58,616 nt of DNA from Chryseosolibacter sp964563295 (GCA_964563295.1 CAZLWX010000008.1:1-58616), one strand, 5' to 3'; shown: positions 19,708 to 28,492, counted from the first letter of the stretch. Program-made: numbers and translations. Notes: generated by a model from the letters alone, not told the origin.

Positions 19708-20952
19708 TTATTCGAATTCCTTCTTCAATACTCCTAAAACGCTTTCAACAGTCTCCTCCTCGAGGTCTGTTCTTCGAACAAGCTCTTCCTTGTTCAGGTT
19801 CAATACGCTCTTGGCGGTATCAAGTCCAATGCGCTTAAGCTCGTCGAGAACCCATGCCTCGATCTCATCGGAGAATTCGTCCAGGTCAACGTCCTCTTCC
19901 TCCTGTCCTTCCGCCAGTTCCCTGAACACGTCAATTTCAAGTCCAACCAAACGGCTCGCCAGCTTAATGTTTAATCCTCCCTTGCCGATCGCCAGCGAAA
20001 CCTGGTCTGGTTTCAGATAGACCGACACCCGTCCGTTTTCCTTATCGATCTTGATCGAAGTGATCTTGGCCGGGCTCAACGCACGCTGAATGTAAAGTTC
20101 CAGGTTCTCCGTGTAGTTGATCACATCGATGTTCTCATTCTGCAGTTCTCTTACTATGGCGTGAATCCGCGAACCTTTCATACCAACGCATGCGCCAACA
20201 GGGTCAATGCGATCATCGTACGACTCAACAGCGACCTTCGCACGCTCGCCGGGTTCGCGAACAACTTTCCTTATCGTGATCAAGCCATCATAAACTTCAG
20301 GCACCTCCTGCTCGAAGAGCCGTTCCAGGAAAACAGGCGATGTACGTGACAAGATGATCTTGGGGTTGCCGTTGACCATTTCCACTTTATGAACGATAGC
20401 CCGCACATTTTCTCCTTTGCGATACCTGTCCTTGGGAATCTGCTCACTCCGGGGTATAGAAATTTCATTGCCTTCGGCGTCAATCAACAGAACTTCTTTA
20501 CTCAGGACCTGGTACACCTCGCCGGTGATAATCTCCCCGACGATATCCTTGTACTTCTGGAAAAGAATATCCTTCTCCAGGTCCTTTACTTTTTGCATCA
20601 GCGTCTGGCGCGCTGTGGTGACTGCTCGCCTGCCGAAGTCCTCGATATCAACCTGCTCGGAAACCTCTTCACCCACCTCAAAGTCAGGTTCTATTTTTCT
20701 TGCTTCCGTCAGGCTGATCTTGTCGTGATCCCAGATGTCTTCGGAATCATCATCCACGATTTCGCGTATGCGGTAGATCTCGAGGTCCCCTTTGTCGGCG
20801 TTGATGATGATGTCGAAGTTATCGTCAGTCTGATATTTTTTGCGGATCATGTTTCTGAACACGTCCTCCAGAATGCGGATCATGGTCGGCCTGTCGATGT
20901 TCTTTTGCCGGGCAAACTCCGCGAACGATTCAATGAGATTTGAAACATCCAT
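19708..20952 (-). CDS. nusA: Transcription termination/antitermination factor NusA
   Basis: 414 residues. The N-terminal RNA-polymerase-binding domain is about 1-125, followed by S1 (about 130-200, GEIITGEVYQVLSKEVLLID), KH1 (GACVGMKGSRIHAIVREL) and KH2 (VSLAIGKGGLNIKLASRL), and an acidic C-terminal extension. The E. coli AR repeats are absent, as usual in this phylum. It sits in the conserved rimP-nusA-infB operon; the rimP stop lies 11 bases upstream of the nusA start. Confidence 0.97.
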   Translation of the reverse strand: MDVSNLIESFAEFARQKNIDRPTMIRILEDVFRNMIRKKYQTDDNFDIIINADKGDLEIYRIREIVDDDSEDIWDHDKISLTEARKIEPDFEVGEEVSEQVDIEDFGRRAVTTARQTLMQKVKDLEKDILFQKYKDIVGEIITGEVYQVLSKEVLLIDAEGNEISIPRSEQIPKDRYRKGENVRAIVHKVEMVNGNPKIILSRTSPVFLERLFEQEVPEVYDGLITIRKVVREPGERAKVAVESYDDRIDPVGACVGMKGSRIHAIVRELQNENIDVINYTENLELYIQRALSPAKITSIKIDKENGRVSVYLKPDQVSLAIGKGGLNIKLASRLVGLEIDVFRELAEGQEEEDVDLDEFSDEIEAWVLDELKRIGLDTAKSVLNLNKEELVRRTDLEEETVESVLGVLKKEFE

Positions 20953-20963
20953 ACTATAGCATA

Positions 20964-21422
20964 TTATTTAAACGATACCAACACAAATGCTTTTTCTACA
21001 CTTTCAAACGGGATACTCACCAACGTTTCCACCTTTCGCTTCCCGGAGCCACTCACTTCGAGGACCTCGATCTTATCTGTGCCAACCGCTTGCAATCGGC
21101 CCTCTACAACTCGTTCGGCCGTCACTACCTTCATCTTTCGTCCAATGTGCTTGCGGTACTGCCTCCTGAGCTTCAGGGGCTGGTCAACACCGGGCGTCGA
21201 CACTTCCAGCACATAGTCGTCGTCAAGCAGTCCATTGTCCAAAATCGCCGACAATTTTCTGCTGAGGTTAGCACAGTCGTCGATGCCCACGCCATCATCG
21301 CCGTCAATGACAACATTGATCTTGTGCGGCACATTCCGCGAAACGGACAGATCCACTATAAACTGGCTCTCCGACAGCAATGACGCTGCTTGTCTGCTGA
21401 TCTCTTCCGCCAAACCCATCAA
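20964..21422 (-). CDS. rimP: Ribosome maturation factor RimP
   Basis: 152 residues. RimP is required for 30S assembly. The conserved GDDGVGIDDCANLSRKLS segment and the following YVLEVSTPGVDQPLK mark the family. It is the first gene of rimP-nusA-infB and is preceded by the best promoter match in the window, with a short hairpin in the leader. Confidence 0.95.
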   Translation of the reverse strand: MMGLAEEISRQAASLLSESQFIVDLSVSRNVPHKINVVIDGDDGVGIDDCANLSRKLSAILDNGLLDDDYVLEVSTPGVDQPLKLRRQYRKHIGRKMKVVTAERVVEGRLQAVGTDKIEVLEVSGSGKRKVETLVSIPFESVEKAFVLVSFK

Positions 21423-21442
21423 AAAAACGGTATAAACAAAGA

Positions 21443-21460
21443 GGGGACTTAGTCGTCCCC
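21443..21460. promoter_or_regulatory. Hairpin in the rimP leader
   Basis: GGGGAC (21443-21448) pairs with GTCCCC (21455-21460). It lies between the predicted transcription start (about 21480) and the rimP ATG. On the plus strand it is followed by CCTAAAATTTTTTT, so it could also stop plus-strand transcription, though no plus-strand gene ends nearby. Confidence 0.4.
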
Positions 21461-21485
21461 CCTAAAATTTTTTTCAGAAGCTCCG

Positions 21486-21516
21486 CAAAGATATATGTTT
21501 TTCACATTATACCAAA
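21486..21516 (-). promoter_or_regulatory. Bacteroidota promoter of rimP-nusA-infB
   Basis: On the minus strand: TTTG (21516-21513), exactly 19 bases, then TATCTTTG (21493-21486), a perfect match to the primary sigma-factor consensus of this phylum. The start of transcription should lie near 21480, giving a leader of about 57 bases. Confidence 0.75.
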
Positions 21517-21644
21517 ATGCAAGCTTCAGCAATTTACGGATTGAAAGTCAACGCTTTCGCCATGGATGCACCGAATATCGTGTGGATGACGCACTGGCTT
21601 GACGGAAAAGGGCTGAAAAAAAATTATACCCAACCGGCTGTAAG

Positions 21645-22511
21645 TCAGATTTGCTCGGGCAGGTTTTCCAGATACAGCCCATAGCCACTCTTCTCAAGTG
21701 GTTTGGCGATCTCCATCAGTTCTTGTTTTGTGATAAAGCCATTGCGAAAGGCCACCTCTTCAATACACCCTATCTTCAGGCCCTGGCGTTGCTCGATTAC
21801 CTGGACGAAATTGGCCGCCTGCATCAACGAGTCAAATGTTCCGGTATCCAGCCAGGCGGTTCCTCTACTGAGCGGTGCGACCTTAAGCTTACCTTTTTTC
21901 ATGTAGGCATTGTTCACATCGGTAATCTCCAACTCGCCGCGAGCGCTGGGTTTGATCGCGCGCGCTATCGAAATGACTTCGTTGTCATAAAGGTAAAGAC
22001 CTGGCACAGCATAGTTCGATTTTGGCTTCGACGGCTTTTCCTCAATAGAAATCGCCCTGTTGCTGGAATCGAATTCCACCACGCCATATCGTTCAGGGTC
22101 ATTCACGTGATAGGCAAAAACAACTCCTCCGTCAGGATCGATATTTTGCTGCAGTAGTTGTCTCAGTCCGGATCCGTAAAATATGTTGTCGCCAAGAATC
22201 AGGGCTACTTTATCGCGACCGATGAACTTCTCGCCGATGAGGAACGCCTGGGCGAGGCCTTCCGGTCTAGGCTGAACTTCGTATTCGAACCTGCATCCAA
22301 GCCTGCCTCCGTCACCGAGCAGGCGCTGAAAGGCCGCTAAGTCATGCGGCGTTGAGATGATAAGGATTTCGCGGATTCCCGCCATCATCAGGACCGATAG
22401 GGGATAGTAGATCATGGGCTTGTCATAGAGCGGCATAAGCTGCTTGCTAACAGCCAGTGTCAATGGATAAAGTCGAGTGCCAGAGCCGCCTGCCAGAATA
22501 ATGCCCTTCAT
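21645..22511 (-). CDS. rfbA: Glucose-1-phosphate thymidylyltransferase
   Basis: 288 residues. RmlA/RfbA makes dTDP-glucose from dTTP and glucose-1-phosphate. The nucleotide-binding signature GGSGTRLYPLT (8-18), SKQLMPLYDKPMIYYPLS shortened as KQLMPLYDKPMIYYPLS, and GDNIFYGSG are all intact, as is EKPSKPKSNYAVPGLYLYD. The start is 3 bases after the rfbB stop, so the two are translated as one unit. It is the last gene of the sugar-nucleotide operon. Confidence 0.97.
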   Translation of the reverse strand: MKGIILAGGSGTRLYPLTLAVSKQLMPLYDKPMIYYPLSVLMMAGIREILIISTPHDLAAFQRLLGDGGRLGCRFEYEVQPRPEGLAQAFLIGEKFIGRDKVALILGDNIFYGSGLRQLLQQNIDPDGGVVFAYHVNDPERYGVVEFDSSNRAISIEEKPSKPKSNYAVPGLYLYDNEVISIARAIKPSARGELEITDVNNAYMKKGKLKVAPLSRGTAWLDTGTFDSLMQAANFVQVIEQRQGLKIGCIEEVAFRNGFITKQELMEIAKPLEKSGYGLYLENLPEQI

Positions 22512-22514
22512 CGC

Positions 22515-23588
22515 TTATTTACTTTTTTCGAATTTCGTCTTATACATCTTTTCATAGTACTGCAGGTACTCCCCGGAGGTGACATGCTGCAACCAGGCGC
22601 CGTTGGCGAGGTACCAATCAACCGTCTTCCCCAGGCCGACATCAAATGGCACTTCGGGCCTCCATCCGGTTTCGCTGGTCAGCTTGGACGCATCGATGGC
22701 GTATCGCAAATCGTGGCCCGGTCTATCGGTTACAAATGTGATCAGTTTCGCCGAGGTTCCGTCCTCCCGACTCAGCTTCTTGTCTATGATATGACATAGA
22801 AGATTTACCAGGTCGATATTCTTCCACTCATTGTTGCCACCAATATTATAAACCTGTCCGGGTTTGCCCTTGTGAAAGATCGCATCAATCGCGCGAGCGT
22901 GGTCTTCAACATAAAGCCAATCGCGAACATTCTCGCCCTTGCCATAGACGGGGAGTGGTTTGTTATTGATGATATTGTTGATCATCAACGGGATAAGCTT
23001 TTCCGGAAAATGATATGGCCCGTAGTTGTTGGAGCATCTGCTTATGATCGTGGGCAAATTGTAGCTGTTGTTAAAAGCACTGACAAAGTGGTCGCTGGCC
23101 GCCTTGGATGCCGAGTATGGCGAGCGGGGATCGATCGGAGATTCTTCCGTGAAATAAACGCCGTGCTCGGCGGAGCCATACACTTCGTCTGTTGAAATGT
23201 GGTAAAAAACCTTCTCGTCAAATCGACCCTGCCACGCAGCCTGTGCCGCCCTCAGCAAATTGAGCGTGCCGATGATGTTGGTGTTGGCAAACTCGGTCGG
23301 ATTATGCAATGACCGATCGACATGGGACTCTGCGGCCAGATGGATCACGCCGTCGATCTCGTACTTCTTGAAGCACTCAAACAGGAATTCTACATCCAGG
23401 ATGTCGCCTTTTACAAACCTATAGTTGTTTTCTCTTTCGAGGTCTGAAAGGTTTTCGAGATTACCGGCGTACGTCAACTTATCGAAATTGATAATAGAAT
23501 AGGTGGAGTATTTTTTTACGAATAATCTCACCACATGCGAGCCAATAAACCCGGCACCTCCCGTAATTAAAATATTTCTCAATGCCAT
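22515..23588 (-). CDS. rfbB: dTDP-glucose 4,6-dehydratase
   Basis: 357 residues. RmlB/RfbB turns dTDP-glucose into dTDP-4-keto-6-deoxyglucose. It shows the NAD site GGAGFIGSH (10-18), the active-site segment HISTDEVYGS, catalytic YSASK, and NNYGPYHFPEKLIP. rfbA follows after 3 bases and the UDP-xylose synthase gene precedes by 11 bases. RmlC and RmlD genes are absent, so the pathway may branch to a sugar other than rhamnose or be finished by genes elsewhere. Confidence 0.97.
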   Translation of the reverse strand: MALRNILITGGAGFIGSHVVRLFVKKYSTYSIINFDKLTYAGNLENLSDLERENNYRFVKGDILDVEFLFECFKKYEIDGVIHLAAESHVDRSLHNPTEFANTNIIGTLNLLRAAQAAWQGRFDEKVFYHISTDEVYGSAEHGVYFTEESPIDPRSPYSASKAASDHFVSAFNNSYNLPTIISRCSNNYGPYHFPEKLIPLMINNIINNKPLPVYGKGENVRDWLYVEDHARAIDAIFHKGKPGQVYNIGGNNEWKNIDLVNLLCHIIDKKLSREDGTSAKLITFVTDRPGHDLRYAIDASKLTSETGWRPEVPFDVGLGKTVDWYLANGAWLQHVTSGEYLQYYEKMYKTKFEKSK

Positions 23589-23599
23589 AGTCAGTACGC

Positions 23600-24589
23600 T
23601 TAACGCATGTATTCTTCAAAATTCTTGTGCTCGCGGTGATAAAGTACATCCTTGGGAAGCGACCTGAAATAGTCGTACGTTATTTTCAGTCCCTCGGACC
23701 GCGAGACCTTTGGTTCCCATCCCAGTATCTGTCGCGCCTTTTCAATGTTGGGTTGTCGCTGCCTGGGATCGTCCTGGGGAAGCGGTTTGTAGATGATTTT
23801 TTGTTTGGTACCTGTCAACTTCAGAATCTCCTCCGCAAAATCCTTGATTGAGATTTCATTCGGATTTCCAATATTCACCGGCAGGGGATAATCCGAAAAT
23901 AACAAACGGAAAATTCCCTCTACCTGATCGTCGACGTAGCAAAATGACCGCGTCTGTGATCCGTCGCCAAACACAGTGAGGTCTTCTCCTCGCAGCGCCT
24001 GGCCAATGAAAGCTGGAAGAACCCGGCCGTCGTTGAGCCTCATGCGCGGGCCATAAGTGTTGAAGATCCTGACAATGCGCGTGTCGACCTGGTGGTAACG
24101 ATGATAGGCCATCGTCATAGCTTCCTGAAAGCGTTTCGCTTCGTCATATACACCCCTCGGGCCGATCGGGTTCACGTTGCCGAAGTACTCCTCCGGCTGA
24201 GGATGTACCAGGGGATCGCCATATACTTCTGAAGTCGAAGCAACGAGTATGCGCGCGTTCTTTGCTCTCGCGAGCCCAAGCAGATTATGGGTTCCAAGGG
24301 AGCCAACCTTCAAGGTTTGAATTGGGATCTTGAGATAATCGATCGGACTGGCCGGGGATGCGAAGTGCAAGATGTATTGCAGATCGCCGGGAACATGTAC
24401 AAAAGTGGACACGTCGTGGTGATAGAATTCAAAGTCACCATTCCGGAACAAGTGCTCGATATTGCGAAGGTCGCCGGTGATCAGATTGTCCATCGCGACA
24501 ACGCTAAATCCTTCTTTTAGAAACCGGTCGCAGAGATGGGATCCCAGAAATCCGGCGGCGCCGGTAACGAGTACCCGCTTCCTACCCAT
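23600..24589 (-). CDS. uxs: UDP-glucuronate decarboxylase (UDP-xylose synthase)
   Basis: 329 residues of the extended SDR family. Motifs: GAAGFLGSHL (10-19), STSEVYGDP, catalytic GVYDEAKRFQE (Tyr and Lys of YxxxK), and NTYGPRM. UXS makes UDP-xylose from UDP-glucuronate, the product of the gene just upstream; the two overlap by 8 bases (ATGGGTAG), which supports a shared pathway. UDP-xylose would serve glycan or lipopolysaccharide synthesis. Confidence 0.94.
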   Translation of the reverse strand: MGRKRVLVTGAAGFLGSHLCDRFLKEGFSVVAMDNLITGDLRNIEHLFRNGDFEFYHHDVSTFVHVPGDLQYILHFASPASPIDYLKIPIQTLKVGSLGTHNLLGLARAKNARILVASTSEVYGDPLVHPQPEEYFGNVNPIGPRGVYDEAKRFQEAMTMAYHRYHQVDTRIVRIFNTYGPRMRLNDGRVLPAFIGQALRGEDLTVFGDGSQTRSFCYVDDQVEGIFRLLFSDYPLPVNIGNPNEISIKDFAEEILKLTGTKQKIIYKPLPQDDPRQRQPNIEKARQILGWEPKVSRSEGLKITYDYFRSLPKDVLYHREHKNFEEYMR

Positions 24590-25895
24590 TCACCACCTCC
24601 CTGCCGATACTGTAGTAGGTGAAGCCTTGTTCCTTCATGACATCGAGCTCGTAGACGTTTCGGCCGTCAAAAATGACCTTGTTCTTCAGCAGCGACGAAA
24701 GCTTCTCGAAGTCGGGCGTCCTGAACTCCGGCCATTCCGTGGCGATAAGAATGGCGTCCGCTCCGTCGGCAGCTTCATAGGCAGTATCATAATACTCAAT
24801 GCGGTCGCCGAACAGGGCCTTTACGTTCCCCATTGCCTCCGGATCATGCGCCTTGACCCGCGCGCCCGCATTGAGAAGGGCCTCAATATTGTAAATCGCG
24901 GGAGCCTCCCGAATGTCGTCGGTATGAGGCTTGAACGACAATCCCCAGACCGCAATGTTCCTGCCTTTCAGGTTGCCCTTGAAATATTGCTTCATCGGCT
25001 CGATCATCTTCAATTTTTGATCGGCATTCACGTCCATCACGGCGCGCAGGATCTTGAAATCGTAGCTGGCATCCTGCGCCGAACGCGCTAAAGCCTGAAC
25101 GTCTTTTGGAAAACAACTTCCTCCATAACCGATACCCGGAAAAAGAAATCTTTTTCCGATGCGAGTATCCGTTCCAATTCCCTTTCGTACGGCATCGACA
25201 TCTGCACCGAGTCTTTCACACAGGTTGGCGATTTCGTTCATGAATGAAATCTTCGTCGCCAGGAAGGAATTGGCGGCATACTTGGTCAACTCGGCAGAAC
25301 GCTCATCCATAAACACGAGGGGATTACCCTGCCTGACAAAAGGGGCATAAAGTGTCTCCATCACTTTCCTTGCCCGCAGAGACGACGTTCCGATAACCAC
25401 TCGTTCGGGTTTCATGAAATCCTCCACGGCTACCCCCTCACGCAGAAACTCCGGGTTTGACACCACATCAAAGTCGACCTTCGCTTTTTGTGCAATCTTC
25501 CCGCGCACGCGGTCGGCGGTGCCAACGGGAACGGTGCTCTTATCGACAATCACAGTATACTCGCCAAGCAAGCCGCCGAGTTCGTCGGCAACTTTCAAGA
25601 CATATTTCAAGTCGGCAGAGCCATCTTCTCCAGGGGGCGTTGGCAGTGCCAGAAAAATTACCCGGGCATCCCTGATACCCTGCTCCAGGCTAGTGGTAAA
25701 AAACAACCGCTCCTGCTTGATGTTGCGTTCAAAGAGTTGCTCCAGCCCCGGCTCATAGATCGTCAGCTGCCCCCCCTTTAATTTTTTTACTTTCTTTTCA
25801 TCGATATCAATACAAGTTACCGTGTTCCCAGTTTCAGCAAAGCACGTCCCGGTTACCAGACCCACGTAACCTGTGCCAACGACAGCAATTTTCAT
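24582..25895 (-). CDS. ugd: UDP-glucose 6-dehydrogenase
   Basis: 437 residues. It oxidises UDP-glucose to UDP-glucuronate with NAD. The Rossmann motif GTGYVGL (7-13), catalytic Cys261 in GIGYGGSCFPKD, and the C-terminal UDP-binding domain (NIAVWGLSFKPHTDDIREAP) are complete. It is the first gene of ugd-uxs-rfbB-rfbA. Its 5' region (25896-26068) also faces the divergent acyl-CoA dehydrogenase gene. Confidence 0.97.
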   Translation of the reverse strand: MKIAVVGTGYVGLVTGTCFAETGNTVTCIDIDEKKVKKLKGGQLTIYEPGLEQLFERNIKQERLFFTTSLEQGIRDARVIFLALPTPPGEDGSADLKYVLKVADELGGLLGEYTVIVDKSTVPVGTADRVRGKIAQKAKVDFDVVSNPEFLREGVAVEDFMKPERVVIGTSSLRARKVMETLYAPFVRQGNPLVFMDERSAELTKYAANSFLATKISFMNEIANLCERLGADVDAVRKGIGTDTRIGKRFLFPGIGYGGSCFPKDVQALARSAQDASYDFKILRAVMDVNADQKLKMIEPMKQYFKGNLKGRNIAVWGLSFKPHTDDIREAPAIYNIEALLNAGARVKAHDPEAMGNVKALFGDRIEYYDTAYEAADGADAILIATEWPEFRTPDFEKLSSLLKNKVIFDGRNVYELDVMKEQGFTYYSIGREVVNG

Positions 25896-26001
25896 GTAAA
25901 AAAGTTATGTTAATCAGCGAAATTAATGGATTTCAAGAGATTGCAACCTTGGGCGATCCAGCCCTGCAGCTTTAAAAATATTGTACCCGATTCATCAACA
26001 A

Positions 26002-26017
26002 ACAAACATTCGTTTGT
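26002..26017. promoter_or_regulatory. Inverted repeat in the ugd/acyl-CoA dehydrogenase divergent region
   Basis: ACAAAC (26002-26007), spacer ATTC, GTTTGT (26012-26017). It is a compact dyad about 52 bases upstream of the acyl-CoA dehydrogenase ATG and could be an operator (for example of a TetR-type fatty-acid regulator). No regulator gene is adjacent. Confidence 0.3.
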
Positions 26018-26068
26018 GGCCTAATAAATATTAATTTACCTTTAGGGCCTTCAAAATTAAGCTAAAAA

Positions 26069-27238
26069 ATGGATGTCCTGACAGATAAGGTGCTGGAGGT
26101 TGGCTTTTCCGAGACGGAAAACCAGCGCATGATCGCCCAGATGGTGCGCGACTTTGCAAAGCGCGAAATCACCCCCCGAATGATGGAGTGGGATGAACGG
26201 CAGGAGTTTCCAATAGAACTCTTCAAGAAGATGGGCGGCCTGGGCCTGATGGGTGTTTTGGTGCCGGAGGAATATGGTGGCGCCGGATTCGGCTACCTGG
26301 AATACATCACAGCGGTGTCTGAGATCGCCCGGATCGATGGTTCGATCGGGTTGTCGGTGGCCGCCCACAACTCCCTGTGCACGAATCATATTCTTTCATT
26401 TGGCAACGAAGAGCAAAAGCGCAAGTACCTCCCGCGACTCGCCACCGCCGAGTGGATCGGCGCCTGGGGACTGACAGAACCAAACACGGGGTCGGATGCG
26501 GGCAATATGCGGACCGTTGCCGTTCGCGATGGTGACCATTACGTTATTAATGGCGCGAAGAATTTCATCACGCACGGGAAATCCGGGAACGTGGCTGTAG
26601 TCATCGTCCGGACCGGCGAAGTGGGCGATTCCCATGGCATGACCGCATTCGTGATCGAGAAGGGTACGCCTGGTTTTGCCTCCGGAAAAAAGGAGAACAA
26701 GCTGGGCATGCGAGCTTCCGAGACGACCGAACTCGTGTTCACGGATTGCAGGGTTCATCGCTCTCAGATGCTCGGCGAAGAAGGTGAAGGATTTATTCAA
26801 GCGATGAAGGTGCTTGATGGCGGAAGAATTTCGATTGCAGCATTGAGTCTAGGCATCGCTACGGGCGCTTTCGAAGCGGCCTTACAATACTCCAAAGAAA
26901 GGCATCAGTTTAACCAGCCGATCTCCCGTTTTCAGGGCATAGCCTTCAAACTTGCCGACATGGCTACTCGCGTAGAAGCCGCCCGGTTGTTGACCTACCG
27001 CGCCGGGGATCTCAAGAACAGGGGCCTGAGCGTCACCCGTGAATCGGCCATGGCCAAGCTTTTCGCGTCAGAGGTCGCAGTCGATGTCGCCAATGAGTGC
27101 GTTCAAATTTTCGGCGGATACGGCTACACCAAGGATTTTCCCGCCGAGAAGTATTATCGGGATGCGAAACTTTGCACCATCGGAGAAGGAACTTCCGAAA
27201 TCCAGAAACTTGTTATTTCACGGTCTATACTCAAGTAG
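26069..27238 (+). CDS. Acyl-CoA dehydrogenase
   Basis: 389 residues; FAD-dependent dehydrogenase of fatty-acid or amino-acid degradation. Signatures: GAWGLTEPNTGSDAGNMRT (FAD/substrate loop), IQIFGGYGYTKDFP in the form QIFGGYGYTKDFP, and the C-terminal IGEGTSEIQKL whose Glu (about 373) is the catalytic base in short/medium-chain enzymes. Chain-length preference cannot be read directly; similarity in style is greatest to short-chain (butyryl-CoA) enzymes. It is monocistronic, with rpsU starting 56 bases later from its own promoter. Confidence 0.95.
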   Translation: MDVLTDKVLEVGFSETENQRMIAQMVRDFAKREITPRMMEWDERQEFPIELFKKMGGLGLMGVLVPEEYGGAGFGYLEYITAVSEIARIDGSIGLSVAAHNSLCTNHILSFGNEEQKRKYLPRLATAEWIGAWGLTEPNTGSDAGNMRTVAVRDGDHYVINGAKNFITHGKSGNVAVVIVRTGEVGDSHGMTAFVIEKGTPGFASGKKENKLGMRASETTELVFTDCRVHRSQMLGEEGEGFIQAMKVLDGGRISIAALSLGIATGAFEAALQYSKERHQFNQPISRFQGIAFKLADMATRVEAARLLTYRAGDLKNRGLSVTRESAMAKLFASEVAVDVANECVQIFGGYGYTKDFPAEKYYRDAKLCTIGEGTSEIQKLVISRSILK

Positions 27239-27243
27239 TGAAT

Positions 27244-27275
27244 TTTGCCAAATTGGCATTTTCAACTTATCTTTG
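27244..27275 (+). promoter_or_regulatory. Bacteroidota promoter of rpsU
   Basis: TTTG (27244-27247), 20 bases, TATCTTTG (27268-27275), a perfect -7. The palindrome TGCCAA-A-TTGGCA (27246-27258) overlaps the -33 element and might be an operator or a weak terminator for the upstream gene. Predicted leader is about 13 bases. Confidence 0.7.
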
Positions 27276-27293
27276 CAGCCCTAACGAAAGAAT

Positions 27294-27488
27294 ATGATTA
27301 TTGTCAACGTAAAAGAGAACGAGTCGATCGATAAGGCGCTGAAGCGCTTCAAAAAGAAATTCGAAAAGACGGGAGTTCTCAAGGAATTGCGCGCACGTAC
27401 TTCTTTTGAGAAGCCTTCTGTCAGGCGGAGAAATGAGATCATCCGCGCTGCCTATCGCGAGAGACAGAGGAATATGGAAAATAGCTGA
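27294..27488 (+). CDS. rpsU: 30S ribosomal protein S21
   Basis: 64 residues, very basic: VKENESIDKALKRFKKKFEK, then RRNEIIRAAYRERQR. S21 is a late-assembling 30S protein. The Bacteroidota ribosome keeps anti-Shine-Dalgarno sequence occluded by bS21 and partners. A strong terminator follows, but the next genes (xer and hpf) are the ones that usually follow rpsU in this phylum. Confidence 0.96.
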   Translation: MIIVNVKENESIDKALKRFKKKFEKTGVLKELRARTSFEKPSVRRRNEIIRAAYRERQRNMENS

Positions 27489-27540
27489 TTGCCGGCTTTT
27501 TCCAGTTTACCGGCCTTAACCACTTCGCCCCGCATTTTAG

Positions 27541-27576
27541 CCCCTAAGGTGTTTCCTTAGGGGATTATTTTTTTTA
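27541..27576 (+). terminator. Rho-independent terminator after rpsU
   Basis: CCCCTAAGG (27541-27549), loop TGTTT, CCTTAGGGG (27555-27563), then ATTATTTTTTTT. It separates rpsU from the recombinase gene, allowing high rpsU expression with partial read-through. Confidence 0.88.
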
Positions 27577-27601
27577 CATTGCTCTTGGCAGCGCGGTGGC
27601 C

Positions 27602-28492
27602 ATGACAGACTCTTTCCTGAAATATCTCCAGTACGAAAAAAGGGTCAGCAAACACACATTAGTGGCCTACCGAAACGACCTGAATCAGGTCACAGAATTC
27701 TTCGCCACGAATTTTCCCGGCACCGAATTGCACGCCGCATCTTTCAGCTCCATAAGGGCATGGATCGTTCACCTTGTAGAATCGAGTGTTCAGGCCCGAT
27801 CGATAAACAGAAAAATTGCAGCACTGCGGACGTATTACAAGTTTCTGCGAAAACAGGGGATCATTCAAAAAGATCCAATGATGAAAATCCGCGCGCTCAA
27901 GACGCAGAAAAAGTTACCCAGTTTCCTTAGAGAAGATGAGGTCGGCAAGGCCATCGATGAGCCGGATACACAACAAACGGAGACTCCTTTTGAGAGCGCC
28001 CGAAATGTCCTCATCCTTGAACTGTTTTACGCCACTGGCATCCGCCTTTCAGAATTGCTCAATCTGAAAGACTCCAGCTTTGATATGAGCCAGCGGACCA
28101 TACGGGTTCTCGGAAAGCGCAATAAGGAGCGGGTCATTCCTTTTGGCGCGAATGTTGTCCCCGTAATTAAGGCTTACCTCACATCGCGCAAGCGGGATAT
28201 AGGTAAAAAAGACCACGATTTTTTTTTCGTCACCTCACGTGGCGAGCCATGTTATCCGATGATGATTTACAGGATGGTCAGAAAATATCTCAGTGCTGCG
28301 ACGAGCACCGACAAGAAGAGTCCCCACGTTTTGCGCCATACATTCGCGACCCATTTGCTCAATAAGGGTGCCGAAATCAATGCCGTCAAGGACCTGCTTG
28401 GTCATTCGAGCCTGGCCGCCACCCAGGTGTACACCCACAACTCGATCGAGAAATTGAAAAAGGTTTTCGATCAGGCGCATCCGAAAGCATAA
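27602..28492 (+). CDS. xerC: Tyrosine recombinase XerC/XerD family
   Basis: 296 residues from the ATG at 27602; a GTG 6 bases upstream is possible. The SAM-like core-binding domain is about 1-95, and the catalytic domain carries Arg in ATGIRLSELL, HxxR in HVLRHTFATHLL, LGHSS and the nucleophile Tyr in TQVYTHNS. Length and context (rpsU upstream, hpf downstream) match the housekeeping XerC-like recombinase of Bacteroidota, which resolves chromosome dimers at dif, rather than a mobile-element integrase. Naming XerC rather than XerD is conventional. Confidence 0.9.
   Translation: MTDSFLKYLQYEKRVSKHTLVAYRNDLNQVTEFFATNFPGTELHAASFSSIRAWIVHLVESSVQARSINRKIAALRTYYKFLRKQGIIQKDPMMKIRALKTQKKLPSFLREDEVGKAIDEPDTQQTETPFESARNVLILELFYATGIRLSELLNLKDSSFDMSQRTIRVLGKRNKERVIPFGANVVPVIKAYLTSRKRDIGKKDHDFFFVTSRGEPCYPMMIYRMVRKYLSAATSTDKKSPHVLRHTFATHLLNKGAEINAVKDLLGHSSLAATQVYTHNSIEKLKKVFDQAHPKA

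Noticed and set aside
21517..21684. 55-codon plus-strand frame before rfbA's 3' end
   Set aside because: It overlaps the end of rfbA and the rimP promoter, shows no motif or start signal, and is likely chance.
27602..28492. Tyrosine recombinase as sign of a mobile element
   Set aside because: Its place between rpsU and hpf is the conserved housekeeping position in this phylum, and no att sites or phage genes are near.
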